This document shows, one piece after another, positions 28,956 through 38,402 of a stretch of DNA of 64,000 bases (within the stretch, counting starts at the first letter, position 1; each line of letters opens with the position of its first letter). The position numbers were made by a program, and so were the translations under genes. The DNA is from Halorubrum salipaludis (GTDB taxonomy: Archaea > Halobacteriota > Halobacteria > Halobacteriales > Haloferacaceae). The stretch covers positions 186,001 through 250,000 of the forward strand of contig NZ_NSKC01000002.1 in the NCBI RefSeq assembly GCF_002286985.1, in the 5' to 3' direction. The notes below the pieces were generated by a model. It was not told where the DNA came from and searched no databases. It saw only the letters and a program-made list of their open reading frames with translations.

Positions 28956-30140
28956 GTGAACTGGCGGTACAAACACGCCGCGCTCGCGCTCTGTACGCTC
29001 GCGTTCACCGCGACGATGGTCGCGCGCTTGGTCATCAGCCCGCTCGTTCCGGCGATCACGGCGGAGTTCGGGGTCACGAACGGAACCGTCGGTCTCGCGC
29101 TCTCCGGGATGTGGCTGGCGTACGCGATCTCGCAGTTCCCCTCCGGGGTGCTCGGCGACCGGTACGGCGAGCGCGCGGTCATCCTGACCGCCGTCGGCGC
29201 CACCGCGGTCGCCTCGCTGCTCATCGCCGTCTCCCCGTCGATCGCGGTCTTCGGGCTGTTCACCGTCCTCCTCGGCGCCGGCGCCGGGCTCCACTACTCG
29301 GTGGCGACCACCTTCCTCACGCGGCAGTTCGACGACATCGGCCGCGCCATCGGGGTCCACGTCGCCGGCGGGCCGGTCGCGGGACTGGCGGCGCCGCCGC
29401 TGGCAGCGCTCGTCGGATCGCGGTACGGCTGGCGCGCCGGTATCGCCCTCGGCGTCGCCGCCGCGGTTCCCGTGTTCGTCCTCTTCGCGTGGCGGGTGCG
29501 ACCCACCGAGCCCCTCCGCCCAGACCAGCCGATGCGCGAGCGGTTCGCCCTCGGACCCCTCGCGGAGCTGCTCTCCCGGCCTCCAATCCTCTACACGACC
29601 GCGCTGGCGACGATGGGCGCGTTCACGTGGCAGGCGACCGCCTCCTTCCTCCCGTCGTTCCTGGAGTTCGGAACGGGGCTCTCGACCGGGCTGTCGGCGC
29701 TTTTGTTCTCGCTGTACTTCCTCGTCCACGGCGCGACGCAGCCGGTGACGGGGTCGGTGTCCGACCGGATCGGCCGCGACGCGACCGTGATGGCGACGAT
29801 GGCCGCCGGAGTCGTCGGCTACGGCCTGCTCGTCGCGTCCGCGGAGCTCGGTCTCGGCCGCCCCGCCACCGTCGTCGGCGTCGTGTTCGTCGGGCTCGCG
29901 ATGTCGTGGGGCGCGCCGCTGCAGTCGCGGTTCATGGACCTCCTCTCGGACGCCGAGCGCGGTGCCGGCTTCGGGCTCGTCCGGACCGCCTACATGGTGA
30001 TCGGCGCGTCGGGGAGCGTCGTCGTCGGCGTGATGTCGGACGCCGCCGGCTGGTCGGTCGCGTTCGGGCTCCTCGCCGGCGTGATGGGGCTGGCGCTGAC
30101 GGCGCTGCTAGCGAACCGACTGCTGCGGCTCGGCTACTAG
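28956..30140 (+). CDS. Major facilitator superfamily transporter
   Basis: 394 residues with 12 hydrophobic helices and no signal peptide. The inter-helix 2-3 motif GVLGDRYGERAV and the helix 8-9 counterpart SVSDRIGRDA are intact, as in antiporter/uptake MFS members. Substrate cannot be predicted. A GTG start at 28956 is used, giving MNWRYKHAALAL; the ttttt patch (28931-28935) 21-25 nt upstream may be its promoter. Divergent from the membrane protein gene at 28816. Confidence 0.9.
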   Translation: MNWRYKHAALALCTLAFTATMVARLVISPLVPAITAEFGVTNGTVGLALSGMWLAYAISQFPSGVLGDRYGERAVILTAVGATAVASLLIAVSPSIAVFGLFTVLLGAGAGLHYSVATTFLTRQFDDIGRAIGVHVAGGPVAGLAAPPLAALVGSRYGWRAGIALGVAAAVPVFVLFAWRVRPTEPLRPDQPMRERFALGPLAELLSRPPILYTTALATMGAFTWQATASFLPSFLEFGTGLSTGLSALLFSLYFLVHGATQPVTGSVSDRIGRDATVMATMAAGVVGYGLLVASAELGLGRPATVVGVVFVGLAMSWGAPLQSRFMDLLSDAERGAGFGLVRTAYMVIGASGSVVVGVMSDAAGWSVAFGLLAGVMGLALTALLANRLLRLGY

Positions 30141-30186
30141 CGGGCCGCTCGTCGGTTTAAAAGAACGATTCGCGAGTCGACCTCGA

Positions 30187-30423
30187 CTACAGTCGGTCGT
30201 CTTCGAGGCTCCCCGGGTCCTGTGCCGTGTCGAACATGTTGTTCTCCGCGCCGTCGAGCATCTCGTCGCGGGGGTCGTCGTCGACGACGCTCACGTTGTA
30301 CGCCTCGATGCCGGAGGCGATCAGGTCCTCGGCGGCCTGCTCCTCGGAGACGAACTCCTGTTCGGCGAGCTGCTGGAACTCCGCGTACACGTCGTCGGAT
30401 AGGTTCAGCTCGAAGGTGGGCAT
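30187..30423 (-). CDS. Small ribbon-helix-helix-like protein
   Basis: 78 residues. The N-terminal strand MPTFELNLSDDVYAEFQQLAEQEFVSEEQAAEDLIASGIEAY, shown here only by its parts (MPTFELNLSDD and EEQAAEDLIASGIEAY), resembles CopG/RHH proteins, where the strand binds DNA as a dimer. The C-terminus is acidic. Start 30423 is chosen because the TATA lies 23-30 nt upstream and the longer frame would include it. DNA binding is an inference. Confidence 0.7.
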   Translation of the reverse strand: MPTFELNLSDDVYAEFQQLAEQEFVSEEQAAEDLIASGIEAYNVSVVDDDPRDEMLDGAENNMFDTAQDPGSLEDDRL

Positions 30424-30445
30424 ACGCACTCGTTCCGCCCGGACA

Positions 30446-30453
30446 CTTTTAAG
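30446..30453 (-). promoter_or_regulatory. TATA box of the RHH-like gene
   Basis: Minus-strand cttaaaag, 23-30 nt before the ATG at 30423. Confidence 0.5.
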
Positions 30454-30483
30454 CATTCCTTCGCCGGCGGCTCTCTGACAGTC

Positions 30484-30741
30484 TCACCGATTCCGATCGA
30501 TCCACTCGCAGAACGCCTCGAAATCCTCCGCGCCGGCGTCGGCCGCGATGTCGTGAAGCGTCCCGATACTGATCGAGTCGTGTGCGGGTACGGTCACGAC
30601 GCGGGCGTCCGTGTCCTCGTGTTCCGCCGGTGGATCCCATCGAAGGATCAGGTGATCTCCCGTCGTCCGAACGTGCTGGAACCCGCCGACGTTCACCAGT
30701 ACCTTGTACACGTCTTCGCCGGAGAAGTCCCGCGTTACCAT
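30484..30741 (-). CDS. hicA: HicA-type toxin (mRNA interferase family)
   Basis: 85 residues. The core GFQHVRTTGDHLILRW contains the dsRBD-like HicA motif with the catalytic histidine in GDH, and VVTVPAHDSISIGTLHDI matches the conserved C-terminal half. HicA toxins cleave mRNA. It is the second gene after the HicB-like antitoxin, with 2 bp between them, the usual order for a co-translated TA pair in which the antitoxin is made first here. Confidence 0.8.
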   Translation of the reverse strand: MVTRDFSGEDVYKVLVNVGGFQHVRTTGDHLILRWDPPAEHEDTDARVVTVPAHDSISIGTLHDIAADAGAEDFEAFCEWIDRNR

Positions 30742-30743
30742 CG

Positions 30744-31019
30744 CTACTGCAGCGGATCTGGGAGATCGTCGTCCTGAGATCGAGCCACCTTCGGATCGAC
30801 GCCGAGATCGCGGATCTCGTCGTCCGTCGGCGGGTTTCCCCCTTCGTTCTCGACCGCCTCGACGACGGCGTCGAGGTTGTCGAGGGCGGCAGTCCGGCTC
30901 TTGCCCTGTGCAGTCACCTCGGCGCGGAGGTCGCGAGCCGTCCACTGGCCGTCTGGATTCTCGATCAGCCTGATCTCCCGAGTGGGAGCGTCCGAGTCTC
31001 GCGGGTCGGCTCGGGCCAT
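30744..31019 (-). CDS. hicB: HicB-type antitoxin
   Basis: 91 residues. RLIENPDGQWTARDLRAEVTAQGKSRTAAL, given here in parts (IENPDGQWTARDL and AQGKSRTAALDNL), is the partial RNase-H-like HicB fold with the G-x-S/T-x-x-A segment. It should bind and neutralise HicA and may repress the pair. The start at 31019 is used because a longer start (31046) lies in a weak TATA-like patch. The C-terminus is acidic. No clear separate DNA-binding domain is visible. Confidence 0.72.
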   Translation of the reverse strand: MARADPRDSDAPTREIRLIENPDGQWTARDLRAEVTAQGKSRTAALDNLDAVVEAVENEGGNPPTDDEIRDLGVDPKVARSQDDDLPDPLQ

Positions 31020-31104
31020 GACTGGCCGTAACTCGTCAAGACTCAAAGTGTTTCGGGGACCGCTGGGTTCGATGGGGAGAGCGTTTCGAGATTCCCACCA
31101 GGCC

Positions 31105-31707
31105 TCACAGGTCGCGCCACGCGCCGAGGAACCGCTGAACAGCCGTGAGGTGGCCGACGGCCGCGAACAGCGCGAGCAGGAGGCCGACGACGTTCAGCCC
31201 GGCGACGATCGGTGCGGCGTACGCCGCGGCGACGACGCCGACGATCCCCATCAGCGCGAGCCGGTCGGCCCGCCCCAGGAGGCCCCCGTACTCGCGGCCG
31301 ATGCCGACCGCCTGGATCTGGGTGCCCATGTAGGAGGTCATCAGCACGCCGGTCACGGCGGCGAAGCCGAGCGCGTACGCCCCGATCCCGACCGTGAAGC
31401 CGGCGATCACCGCGATGTCGGCGTAGCGGTCGAGGACGTGATCGAGGAGGTCGCCGCCGTCGGAGGAGACCTCGAGGTGGCGCGCGAGCGCGCCGTCGAC
31501 GAGGTCGAGCCAGCCGTTGAGCAGGACACAGACCGCCCCGGCGACGTAGAAGGCGGGCTCGCCGACGGCGAACGCGGCGGCGGCGGCGACGGCGACGCCG
31601 AACGCGATCACGCTCACTTGGTCGGGCGAGAGGCCGATCTTGGCCGCGGCGCGCACCCACGGACCGAGCAGACGGTCCGCGACGGAGCGGTACTGGTCGA
31701 GGGTCAT
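31105..31707 (-). CDS. CDP-alcohol phosphatidyltransferase (archaeal lipid synthesis)
   Basis: 200 residues with about six membrane helices. The signature DG-x2-AR-x8-G-x3-D-x3-D is complete (DGALARHLEVSSDGG then DLLDHVLD). It condenses CDP-archaeol with an alcohol or alcohol-phosphate to build polar lipid headgroups; inositol phosphate or glycerol phosphate are candidates. It is the last gene of a minus-strand run with hisC and the AK6-type kinase, 26 bp after the latter. Confidence 0.9.
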   Translation of the reverse strand: MTLDQYRSVADRLLGPWVRAAAKIGLSPDQVSVIAFGVAVAAAAAFAVGEPAFYVAGAVCVLLNGWLDLVDGALARHLEVSSDGGDLLDHVLDRYADIAVIAGFTVGIGAYALGFAAVTGVLMTSYMGTQIQAVGIGREYGGLLGRADRLALMGIVGVVAAAYAAPIVAGLNVVGLLLALFAAVGHLTAVQRFLGAWRDL

Positions 31708-31733
31708 CTATCGACCCGAACCTCGCGGCGGGC

Positions 31734-32249
31734 TCATATATAATCGATGAAGTCGACGGTCCCCGCGCTCGGCTCGCGGTCGCCCTCGATCGCCGCCCGG
31801 ACCGCGTCCGCGACGGCCTCGGGATCGCGGTCGGTGGTGTCGATCTCGTAGACGTTCTCGATCCCGTGTTCGTCGACCGCCTCCGAGAGGATCACGTCGA
31901 GCGCCTCGCTCTCCGCGTTCTCCTGGGCGGTCGCGGCTGATTCGCCGCGGGCTTCGAGCCGCCGTTCGATCTCCTCCGGGCGGCAGCGAAGGACCACCAC
32001 GCGGTCGACGTCGAACCGGTGCGCGAGGTGGGAATCGAGCACGCCGGACCAGTCGCCGAGGCGCTCGCGGACCGCGTCGAGGTCGGCGACGAGCGTGTCG
32101 CGGTCGGCGTCGCGGTCGGTCCAGAGCTCGTCGTTCTCCTTTATCAGGTCGTTGAGGTGGATCACGTCGTACTCGTCTTCGAGCAGCGCCGTCGCCGTCG
32201 ACTTGCCGGTCCCGGGGGTGCCGGTGACGGCGACGCGGTCGGCGGTCAT
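31734..32249 (-). CDS. AK6/Fap7-type adenylate kinase family protein
   Basis: 171 residues. P-loop GTPGTGKST at the N-terminus, a LNDLIKEN lid-like segment and LRCRPEEIERRLEARG. This is the archaeal homologue of human AK6 (yeast Fap7), which acts in small-subunit ribosome maturation and has broad NMP-kinase/ATPase activity. The start overlaps the hisC stop by 4 bp (ATGA), so they are translationally coupled. Confidence 0.9.
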   Translation of the reverse strand: MTADRVAVTGTPGTGKSTATALLEDEYDVIHLNDLIKENDELWTDRDADRDTLVADLDAVRERLGDWSGVLDSHLAHRFDVDRVVVLRCRPEEIERRLEARGESAATAQENAESEALDVILSEAVDEHGIENVYEIDTTDRDPEAVADAVRAAIEGDREPSAGTVDFIDYI

Positions 32250-33340
32250 GGCCGGGCACCGAGCTCCAGGTCCGACAGCGTCTCGTTGAGCAGGTCGACG
32301 GCCTCGCGGGTCCCCTCGCGCGTGCCGGTCGAGATCCGGACGTGCTCGGGGAGCCCGAAGGAGGTGCAGTCGCGGATGATCACGCCGCGCTCCTGCGCCG
32401 CCTCGGCGACCCGCTCCGCGTCGCCGACCTCGGCGAGCACGAAGTTCCCGGCCGACTCCACGGTCGGGGCGTCCAGTTCGGCCGCGATGTACTCGCGGGC
32501 CCAGCGCGCCGTCTCGACCGACTCCGCGACGTGCTCCTCGTCGTCGAGGGCGGCGAGCGCGGCCCGGCACCCCAGCTCGCTCGCGGCGAAGGGGGTGTTG
32601 ACCCGGGCGTACGCCTCGCCCCACGCCTCCGGGACCACGCTGTATCCGACCCGGAGCCCGGCGAGGCCGTACGCCTTCGAGAACGTCCGGAGCACCGCCA
32701 CGTCGTCGCGCTCGTCGACCAGCGGGATCGCGCTGTCGACCTCGGCGAACTCCCCGTACGCCTCGTCGACGACGACGAGCGTCTCCTCCGCGGTCGCGTC
32801 CGCGATCGCCTCGACCGCGTCGAGGGGCATCACCGAGCCCGAGGGGTTGTGCGGCGAGGTGACGTAGACGATCCGCTCGCCGCCGTAGGCGGACAGCACC
32901 GTCTCCGCGTCCTGCGCGAACCCGTCGTCGGGGGTGAGCGCGTACTCGGCGACCTCGCCGTGGTGGTAGCGGGCGGACATCGCGTAGTAGGCGAAGCCGG
33001 GCTCCGGGACGAGCACCTCGTCGCCGGGCTCCAACGCGGCCCGCGAGAGGTAGTCGATCGAGCCGTCGGCGCCGGGCGAGACCCACACCTGCTCGGTCGA
33101 CACGTCCCACTTCTCCGCCAGCTTTTCCGTGAGGTCCGTGTGCGAGGACTTCGGGTACTGGTGGACGCGGTCGGCGTGCTCGCGGATCGCCTCGACGGCC
33201 GCCGGGCTCGGGCCGTGCGGGTTCTCATTCGATGAGAGCTTGATGAGGTCGTCGGGGTCGAGCCCGCGGTCGCGGGCGACCTCCTCGACGCCCCGGCCGG
33301 GCACGTACGGCGAGTGATCGGAGAGATCCCGTGGTTGCAT
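32246..33340 (-). CDS. hisC: Histidinol-phosphate aminotransferase
   Basis: 364 residues, usual length. PLP enzyme of histidine biosynthesis converting imidazole-acetol phosphate to histidinol phosphate. Visible: KLSSNENPHGPSPA near the N-terminus, SPHNPSGSVMP, VVDEAYGEF and the PLP-lysine motif RTFSKAYGLAGLRVGY, with a C-terminal arginine motif VRISTGTREGT. TATA-like minus-strand cccttaag lies 24-32 nt upstream. It leads the run hisC-AK6-CDP-alcohol transferase. Confidence 0.95.
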   Translation of the reverse strand: MQPRDLSDHSPYVPGRGVEEVARDRGLDPDDLIKLSSNENPHGPSPAAVEAIREHADRVHQYPKSSHTDLTEKLAEKWDVSTEQVWVSPGADGSIDYLSRAALEPGDEVLVPEPGFAYYAMSARYHHGEVAEYALTPDDGFAQDAETVLSAYGGERIVYVTSPHNPSGSVMPLDAVEAIADATAEETLVVVDEAYGEFAEVDSAIPLVDERDDVAVLRTFSKAYGLAGLRVGYSVVPEAWGEAYARVNTPFAASELGCRAALAALDDEEHVAESVETARWAREYIAAELDAPTVESAGNFVLAEVGDAERVAEAAQERGVIIRDCTSFGLPEHVRISTGTREGTREAVDLLNETLSDLELGARP

Positions 33341-33460
33341 GCGCGTGGATCCGGGCGGGGCGCTCTTAAGGGTGGCCGAAGCGGCCGTTCACCGGAAACC
33401 CGGTGTGTTATCGGACGCCACGGCGGCCGAGGCGTCCGACTCGGACCGGTGTGGACCCGG

Positions 33461-34204
33461 TCAGGGGACCCGCACGTCGTGTTCGAGCGTCCCGACCCCC
33501 TCGACCTCCACCTCGACGGTGTCGCCGTCGGAGAGGGCGCCGACGCCCTCGGGCGTGCCGGTCGAGATCACGTCGCCGGGCTCTAGGGTGAGGTAGGTCG
33601 TGATCTCCTCGATCAGCGTCGGCACGTCGAAGATGAAGTGCTCGCGGTCGCTGGACTGCTTCGTCTCGCCGTTGACGCGGAGCTCGACGCTCGCGTCCGC
33701 CGGGACCTCGTCGGGGGTCGCCAGCACCGGGCCGAGCGGCGCGGCGTTGTCGAACGCCTTGCCGCGCACCCAGTTCTGCTCGCGGTTCTGGTCGTCGCGG
33801 TTCGACACGTCGTTCATGCAGGTGAAGCCCGCGACGACGTCCATCGCGTCGTCGGCGTCGACGTCCTTGCACTGCTCGCCGATGACGACCGCTATCTCGG
33901 CCTCCCAGTCGATCCGGTCTTTCCCGGCGGGCGTCGTGATCTCGTCGCCGTGGCTCGCCAGCGCGTTCGGCGGCTTCAAGAAGAGGAGCGGTCGGTCCGG
34001 CACCTCGTTGCCGAGCTCGGCGGCGTGGTCGGCGTAGTTGCGGCCGATACAGACGATCTTCGTCGGCTCGGCGGGCGGGAGCACGTCGATCGCGGGGTCG
34101 TCGAGGGCGTACTCCTCGCCGGCGAAGGCGACGGTGTCGGTGTCGGGGTCGTAGGTCCCCTCGCGGATCGAGCCGGCCGGGTCGCGGAACCGTGCGTGGT
34201 GCAT
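33461..34204 (-). CDS. Fumarylacetoacetate hydrolase family protein
   Basis: 247 residues. C-terminal FAH domain with metal-binding acidic residues in DWEAEIAVVIG and the substrate-pocket motifs PLLFLKPPNALASHGD and TCMNDVSNRDDQ, ending in STGTPEGVG. Members cleave C-C bonds of acylpyruvates or hydrate 2-oxo acids (for example 5-carboxymethyl-2-hydroxymuconate isomerase or 2-keto-3-deoxy type enzymes); substrate is not decided. Start at MHHARF with a TATA-like patch about 28 nt before. Confidence 0.92.
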   Translation of the reverse strand: MHHARFRDPAGSIREGTYDPDTDTVAFAGEEYALDDPAIDVLPPAEPTKIVCIGRNYADHAAELGNEVPDRPLLFLKPPNALASHGDEITTPAGKDRIDWEAEIAVVIGEQCKDVDADDAMDVVAGFTCMNDVSNRDDQNREQNWVRGKAFDNAAPLGPVLATPDEVPADASVELRVNGETKQSSDREHFIFDVPTLIEEITTYLTLEPGDVISTGTPEGVGALSDGDTVEVEVEGVGTLEHDVRVP

Positions 34205-34262
34205 GTCTCGGCAATCGGGCGGCCGCCCGAAAAGCGTTCCCGGAGAGGCAAACGCGACGGGG

Positions 34263-35345
34263 CTACTCGGCCCGGTCGACCGCGGACTCGGCGTCGGCCG
34301 CGGACCTAGTGTCGAGCTCGGAGTCGATGTCGAGTTCGGAATCCCGGTCGGTCCCGGAGTCCGGGACGAACACCGAGCTGGCGTCCGCGCCCGAGTCGCC
34401 GCCGAACAGCTCCGCGCGGGCGCAGTCGGCGCAGTAGTGGTTGCGCCGGATCGAGTGGGTCCGGACCGGGACGCCGGCGACGACCGTCTCGTCGCGACGC
34501 CGACGGACGACCCCGCGCTCGAACGCCTCGCCGCAGACGACGCAGGGCGCCTCGGTCCGCTCCGTCGCGGGGGTGATCCGGTGGTCGACGGTGCGGACCC
34601 GACCGAAGCGGGAGAGCCCGTGTCGGCGGTCGAGCCGCCGTTCCACGGGCGGGGAGAGCGCTAGCCCGATCGCGGCGAACGCGAGCCCGAACAGGGTCCC
34701 GAGAACCGACCCCGCCCCGACCGAGACCGCGGCGATCCCGGCTCCGATGAGCAGCAGCAGTCCGCCCAGGAGGTAGCCGGAGAGGGTGACGAGCGGGTCC
34801 TCGTCGCCGGGGGTCGCCAGTTCGCCGTCCGGGAGCGGTCCGTCGGAGACGCCGAGCCGCCGCGTCTCGGCCTGCTCGGCGTAGTTGTACCACCCGTACA
34901 GCAGGTTCCCGACGCCGCCGGTCGTCGGGAGCAAGAGGACGTGGACCGGGAGCGACCCGATGTCCCGGTCGACGAGCACGACCCGGTCGCCGTGGTCCTC
35001 GGTGAGCTCCCAGCCCGCGTCGAGGTGGTCCCGCACTCGGGCGCGGAAGGCGCGGCGGGCGTCCGGGTCCGCAGTGGCGGTGGTCTCTGCGGTCGGGTCG
35101 TCGGCTTCGGCGGTCGGGCCGTGAGCACCCTCGCAGGGCGCCCCGCAGTTCGCGCAGAACTCGTCGTCCGGGCCGACGAGCTCGCCGCATTCGGTACAGT
35201 AGGTGGACGAGGCGTTTCCCAGGGGGTCCTCGGCGCGCAGATCGGCGCCGCAGCCCGGACAGAAGTTCGCGTCGGGGCTGACGGCTCGGCCGCACTCGCG
35301 ACACCGGTCGGTCCGCGGGACGCGGTCGTTCCGCTGGGAGGGCAT
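34263..35345 (-). CDS. Zinc-ribbon membrane protein
   Basis: 360 residues. Two N-terminal double zinc ribbons (CRECGR / CPGCGAD and CTECGE / CANCGAP), a soluble middle domain, two to three hydrophobic segments (about 195-245), then another Cys-pair motif (CVVCGEAF and CADCARAE) and an acidic Asp/Ser tail. Haloarchaea have many proteins of this type; function is unknown. The N-terminal ribbons suggest a metal-binding or protein-binding role at the cytoplasmic side. Minus-strand agttaacc lies about 25-32 nt before the start. Confidence 0.8.
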   Translation of the reverse strand: MPSQRNDRVPRTDRCRECGRAVSPDANFCPGCGADLRAEDPLGNASSTYCTECGELVGPDDEFCANCGAPCEGAHGPTAEADDPTAETTATADPDARRAFRARVRDHLDAGWELTEDHGDRVVLVDRDIGSLPVHVLLLPTTGGVGNLLYGWYNYAEQAETRRLGVSDGPLPDGELATPGDEDPLVTLSGYLLGGLLLLIGAGIAAVSVGAGSVLGTLFGLAFAAIGLALSPPVERRLDRRHGLSRFGRVRTVDHRITPATERTEAPCVVCGEAFERGVVRRRRDETVVAGVPVRTHSIRRNHYCADCARAELFGGDSGADASSVFVPDSGTDRDSELDIDSELDTRSAADAESAVDRAE

Positions 35346-35447
35346 CGGCGGCCGTTCGTGCGGCGGGCGGTTAACTCCTCTCCCGGCGGGGGCAGTGGCC
35401 GCGGCGTCGACTTTTATTACGGCTCGCCGAGACGTACCAGGCGTACC

Positions 35448-36170
35448 ATGGAACTCACCTGGCACGGCCACTCGACGTGGCACGTCGTCGTCGACGACAC
35501 GGAGCTGCTGATCGATCCGTACTTCGACAACCCGAAGACCGACGTCGACCCGGAGGAGCTCGACCCCGACTACCTCCTCTTGACCCACGGCCACGCGGAC
35601 CACATCGGCGACGTGGACCGCTACGAGGGCGCGACGGTGGTCGCCACCCCGGAGCTGACGGGGTACATCCAGGACAACTTCGGCCACGAGGACGCGGTCG
35701 GCGGCATGGGGATGAACATCGGCGGCACCGCCGAGTGCGGCGACGCGTGGGTGACGATGGTCCGCGCGGACCACTCGAACGGGATCGAGACCGGCTACGG
35801 CACCTCCGCCGGGATGCCGGCCGGCTTCGTGATCGGCGACAAGAAGCCGACCCAGGAGTCGGACCCCGACTGCACGACGTTCTACCACGCCGGCGACACC
35901 GGGCTGATGTCCGAGATGGTCGACGTGATCGCGCCGTACCTCGAACCCGACGCCGCCGCCCTGCCAGCCGGCGACCACTTCACGATGGGTCCCGCCGGCG
36001 CCGGCATCGCGGCCGACTGGGTGGGCGCCGACGTGGTGTTCCCGATGCACTACGACTCGTTCCCGCCGATCGAGATCGAGACGCAGGAGTTCGTCAACGA
36101 GGTGAAGGCGGCGGGCGCTGCGGCCGAGCCCGTCGTCCTCGACGGCGACGAGACGTACGTGCTGGAGTAG
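35448..36170 (+). CDS. UPF0173 metal-dependent hydrolase (beta-lactamase fold)
   Basis: 240 residues. MBL-fold hydrolase with [10 protein letters not shown] (HxHxDH), a second His in the [10 protein letters not shown] segment and an H in [11 protein letters not shown]0173 family members are short; substrate unknown. TATA-like cttttatta (35411-35419) lies 29-37 nt before the ATG. A T-run after the stop fits an archaeal terminator. Confidence 0.9.
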   Translation: MELTWHGHSTWHVVVDDTELLIDPYFDNPKTDVDPEELDPDYLLLTHGHADHIGDVDRYEGATVVATPELTGYIQDNFGHEDAVGGMGMNIGGTAECGDAWVTMVRADHSNGIETGYGTSAGMPAGFVIGDKKPTQESDPDCTTFYHAGDTGLMSEMVDVIAPYLEPDAAALPAGDHFTMGPAGAGIAADWVGADVVFPMHYDSFPPIEIETQEFVNEVKAAGAAAEPVVLDGDETYVLE

Positions 36171-36192
36171 CCGGTCCGACGCGCGACTGCGG

Positions 36193-36198
36193 TTTTTT
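36193..36198 (+). terminator. T-tract terminator after the metal-dependent hydrolase
   Basis: Six consecutive T, 23 nt after the stop codon at 36170, in GC-rich surroundings. Archaeal RNA polymerase stops on T-tracts. Confidence 0.45.
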
Positions 36199-36388
36199 CA
36201 CGCGACATCGACATCGGAGAGCCGCGGTGTTCCGACCGTCGATCGGCGACCGGACCGCCGCGTTCCCACGGGTGTAGAATGCTATTCGGAGACGAATAAA
36301 TATTATATGAACCTCGGTAGATTCCGTATGTCTCCAAGGGCACAAAATAACTTCATAGATGTAAATTAATAATAAATCAGAAGCCTTC

Positions 36389-36398
36389 TAAATAAAAG
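36389..36398 (+). promoter_or_regulatory. TATA box of the sugar transporter gene
   Basis: taaataaaag lies 26-35 nt before the ATG at 36424, at the end of an AT-rich stretch (about 36280-36400). Confidence 0.55.
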
Positions 36399-36423
36399 AC
36401 GGTTACGGTCGGATTGGTACCTC

Positions 36424-37821
36424 ATGTCAACCGCAGATATGCGGGCTGTGATCCGCGGGGAGGGCGGACGGTTCGTGTACGTCGTCTCCGCGCTCGCGGC
36501 GCTCAACGGACTCCTGTTCGGGTTCGACACCGGGATCATCTCCGGAGCCATCCTCTTCATCGACACGACCTTCGAGCTGACCCCTCTGGTGGAGGGGATC
36601 GTCGTCAGCGGCGCGATGGTCGGGGCGGCCGCCGGCGCGGCCGTCGGCGGACAGATATCCGACCGCGTCGGCCGCAAGCGGTTCATCCTGCTCTCGGCCG
36701 GGGTGTTCTTCCTCGGCTCGTTCCTCATGGCGGTCGCGCCGACCGTCGAGGTGCTCGTCGCGGGACGGATGATCGACGGGATCGCCATCGGGTTCGCCTC
36801 GATCGTCGGTCCCCTGTACATCTCTGAGATCGCGCCGCCCTCCGTCCGCGGCGGGCTCACGTCGCTGAACCAGCTGATGGTCACCGTGGGGATCCTCTCG
36901 TCGTACTTCGTCAACTACGCCTTCTCCGGCTCCGGATCGTGGCGGATCATGCTCGGCGCGGGGATGGTCCCGGCCGTCGTGCTCGCGATCGGGATGCTCC
37001 GGATGCCCGAGAGCCCGCGGTGGCTCTACGAGCAGGGCCGGACCGACGAGGCCCGCGCCGTGCTCCGCCGCACCCGCGAGGGCGACATCGAGTCGGAGCT
37101 CTCCGAGATCGAGGCGACCGTCGAGGCGCAGTCCGGAAACGGGGTCCGCGACCTGCTCAGCCCCTGGATGCGTCCGGCGCTCGTCGTCGGGCTTGGGCTC
37201 GCGATCTTCCAGCAGATCACCGGGATCAACGCCGTGATGTACTACGCCCCGACGATCCTGGAGTCGACCGCGTTCGGGAGCTCGCAGTCGATCCTCGCGT
37301 CGGTGGTCATCGGCACCGTCAACGTCGCGATGACGGTGGTCGCGATCCTGCTCGTCGACCGCGTCGGCCGGCGTCCCCTCCTGCTCGTCGGCACCGGCGG
37401 GATGATCGGGTCGCTGGGCGTCGCCGGCCTCGTCTTCCAGTTCGCGGACCCGACCGGGGGGATGGGCTGGCTGGCGACGCTCACGCTCGTGTCGTTCGTC
37501 GCCTTCTTCGCGATCGGGCTCGGCCCGGTGTTCTGGCTGCTCATCTCCGAGATCTACCCGCTGGCCGTCCGCGGGAGCGCGATGGGGATCGTGACCGTCG
37601 CCAACTGGCTCGCGAACCTCGCCGTGGCGCTGTCGTTCCCCGTGTTACTCGACGGGATCGGGACGCCGATGACGTTCTGGCTGTTCGGCGCCTGCAGCGT
37701 CGTCGCGCTCCTCTTCACCTACCGCGTCGTCCCCGAGACCAAGGGCCGGACGCTGGAGGCGATCGAGGCGGACCTCCGGAGCGCGACCGGGGCGGCGGCC
37801 GACGTTCCCGGCGACGACTGA
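36424..37821 (+). CDS. MFS sugar transporter (sugar porter family)
   Basis: 465 residues, 12 transmembrane helices. Sugar-porter signatures: GGQISDRVGRKRFI, PESPRWLYEQGR, QQITGINAVMYY, GLGPVFWLLISEIYP and the C-terminal PETKGRTLEAIE. It should import a hexose or related sugar by proton or sodium coupling. Its upstream region is unusually AT-rich. The galactose-catabolism genes begin about 11.7 kb downstream, so a direct link is not shown. Confidence 0.93.
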   Translation: MSTADMRAVIRGEGGRFVYVVSALAALNGLLFGFDTGIISGAILFIDTTFELTPLVEGIVVSGAMVGAAAGAAVGGQISDRVGRKRFILLSAGVFFLGSFLMAVAPTVEVLVAGRMIDGIAIGFASIVGPLYISEIAPPSVRGGLTSLNQLMVTVGILSSYFVNYAFSGSGSWRIMLGAGMVPAVVLAIGMLRMPESPRWLYEQGRTDEARAVLRRTREGDIESELSEIEATVEAQSGNGVRDLLSPWMRPALVVGLGLAIFQQITGINAVMYYAPTILESTAFGSSQSILASVVIGTVNVAMTVVAILLVDRVGRRPLLLVGTGGMIGSLGVAGLVFQFADPTGGMGWLATLTLVSFVAFFAIGLGPVFWLLISEIYPLAVRGSAMGIVTVANWLANLAVALSFPVLLDGIGTPMTFWLFGACSVVALLFTYRVVPETKGRTLEAIEADLRSATGAAADVPGDD

Positions 37822-37900
37822 GGGCGGCCGCGATCCGAGCCCCCGCCGCGGGGCGATGCCGGTAACCTTTATCCTCGGGAGACCGAACCAAAGAACGACC

Positions 37901-38299
37901 ATGGCAGACATCGAGACATCCACCGTTTCCGAGGAAGGGTACGCCTGCACGAGCCAGGTCGGTGAGTTCGACCTGCAGATCGACGCGACCGACGAGACGG
38001 GGCCGAACCCGAACGCCGCGCTCGTCGCGACGTACGCCTCCTGTTACCTCCCCGCGTTCCGCGTCGGCGGGAGCCAGCGCGGCGAGGAGGAGCTCGGCAA
38101 GGTCCAGATCGACGCGAGCGCGGAGCTCGACGACGACGACGATCTGGAGTCCATCGCCTTCGACGTCCACGTCGAGGCCGACCTCGACGAGGAGACCGCG
38201 GCCGACATCGCCGAGCGCGCCGAGGGCATCTGTCACGTCCACAGCGCCCTTCGCGACGGCCTCCACGCCGACATCAGCGTCTACCCCGGCGCGTTCTGA
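37901..38299 (+). CDS. OsmC-family protein
   Basis: 132 residues. OsmC/Ohr fold; the segment ATYASCYLPAFRVGG contains the conserved peroxidatic cysteine, and the second conserved Cys is in GICHVHSAL. These proteins reduce organic hydroperoxides; which substrate is used is unknown. TATA-like cctttatc lies 28-35 nt before the ATG. It converges on the histidine kinase gene. Confidence 0.88.
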   Translation: MADIETSTVSEEGYACTSQVGEFDLQIDATDETGPNPNAALVATYASCYLPAFRVGGSQRGEEELGKVQIDASAELDDDDDLESIAFDVHVEADLDEETAADIAERAEGICHVHSALRDGLHADISVYPGAF

Positions 38300-38343
38300 G
38301 CCGGCGATCCGGCCGCTTCGACCGCTCGGCGAAGACGGCGACT

Positions 38344-38356
38344 CGAAAATTTTTCG
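38344..38356. terminator. Bidirectional A/T terminator between convergent genes
   Basis: cgaaaatttttcg is an inverted repeat with A- and T-runs in both directions, lying between osmC (+) and the histidine kinase (-). A single T-tract can end both transcripts. Confidence 0.45.
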
Positions 38357-38402
38357 CGACGACGACCGGACTCGGGAGCCGCGGGACCGCCCGAGGTGCT
38401 CC

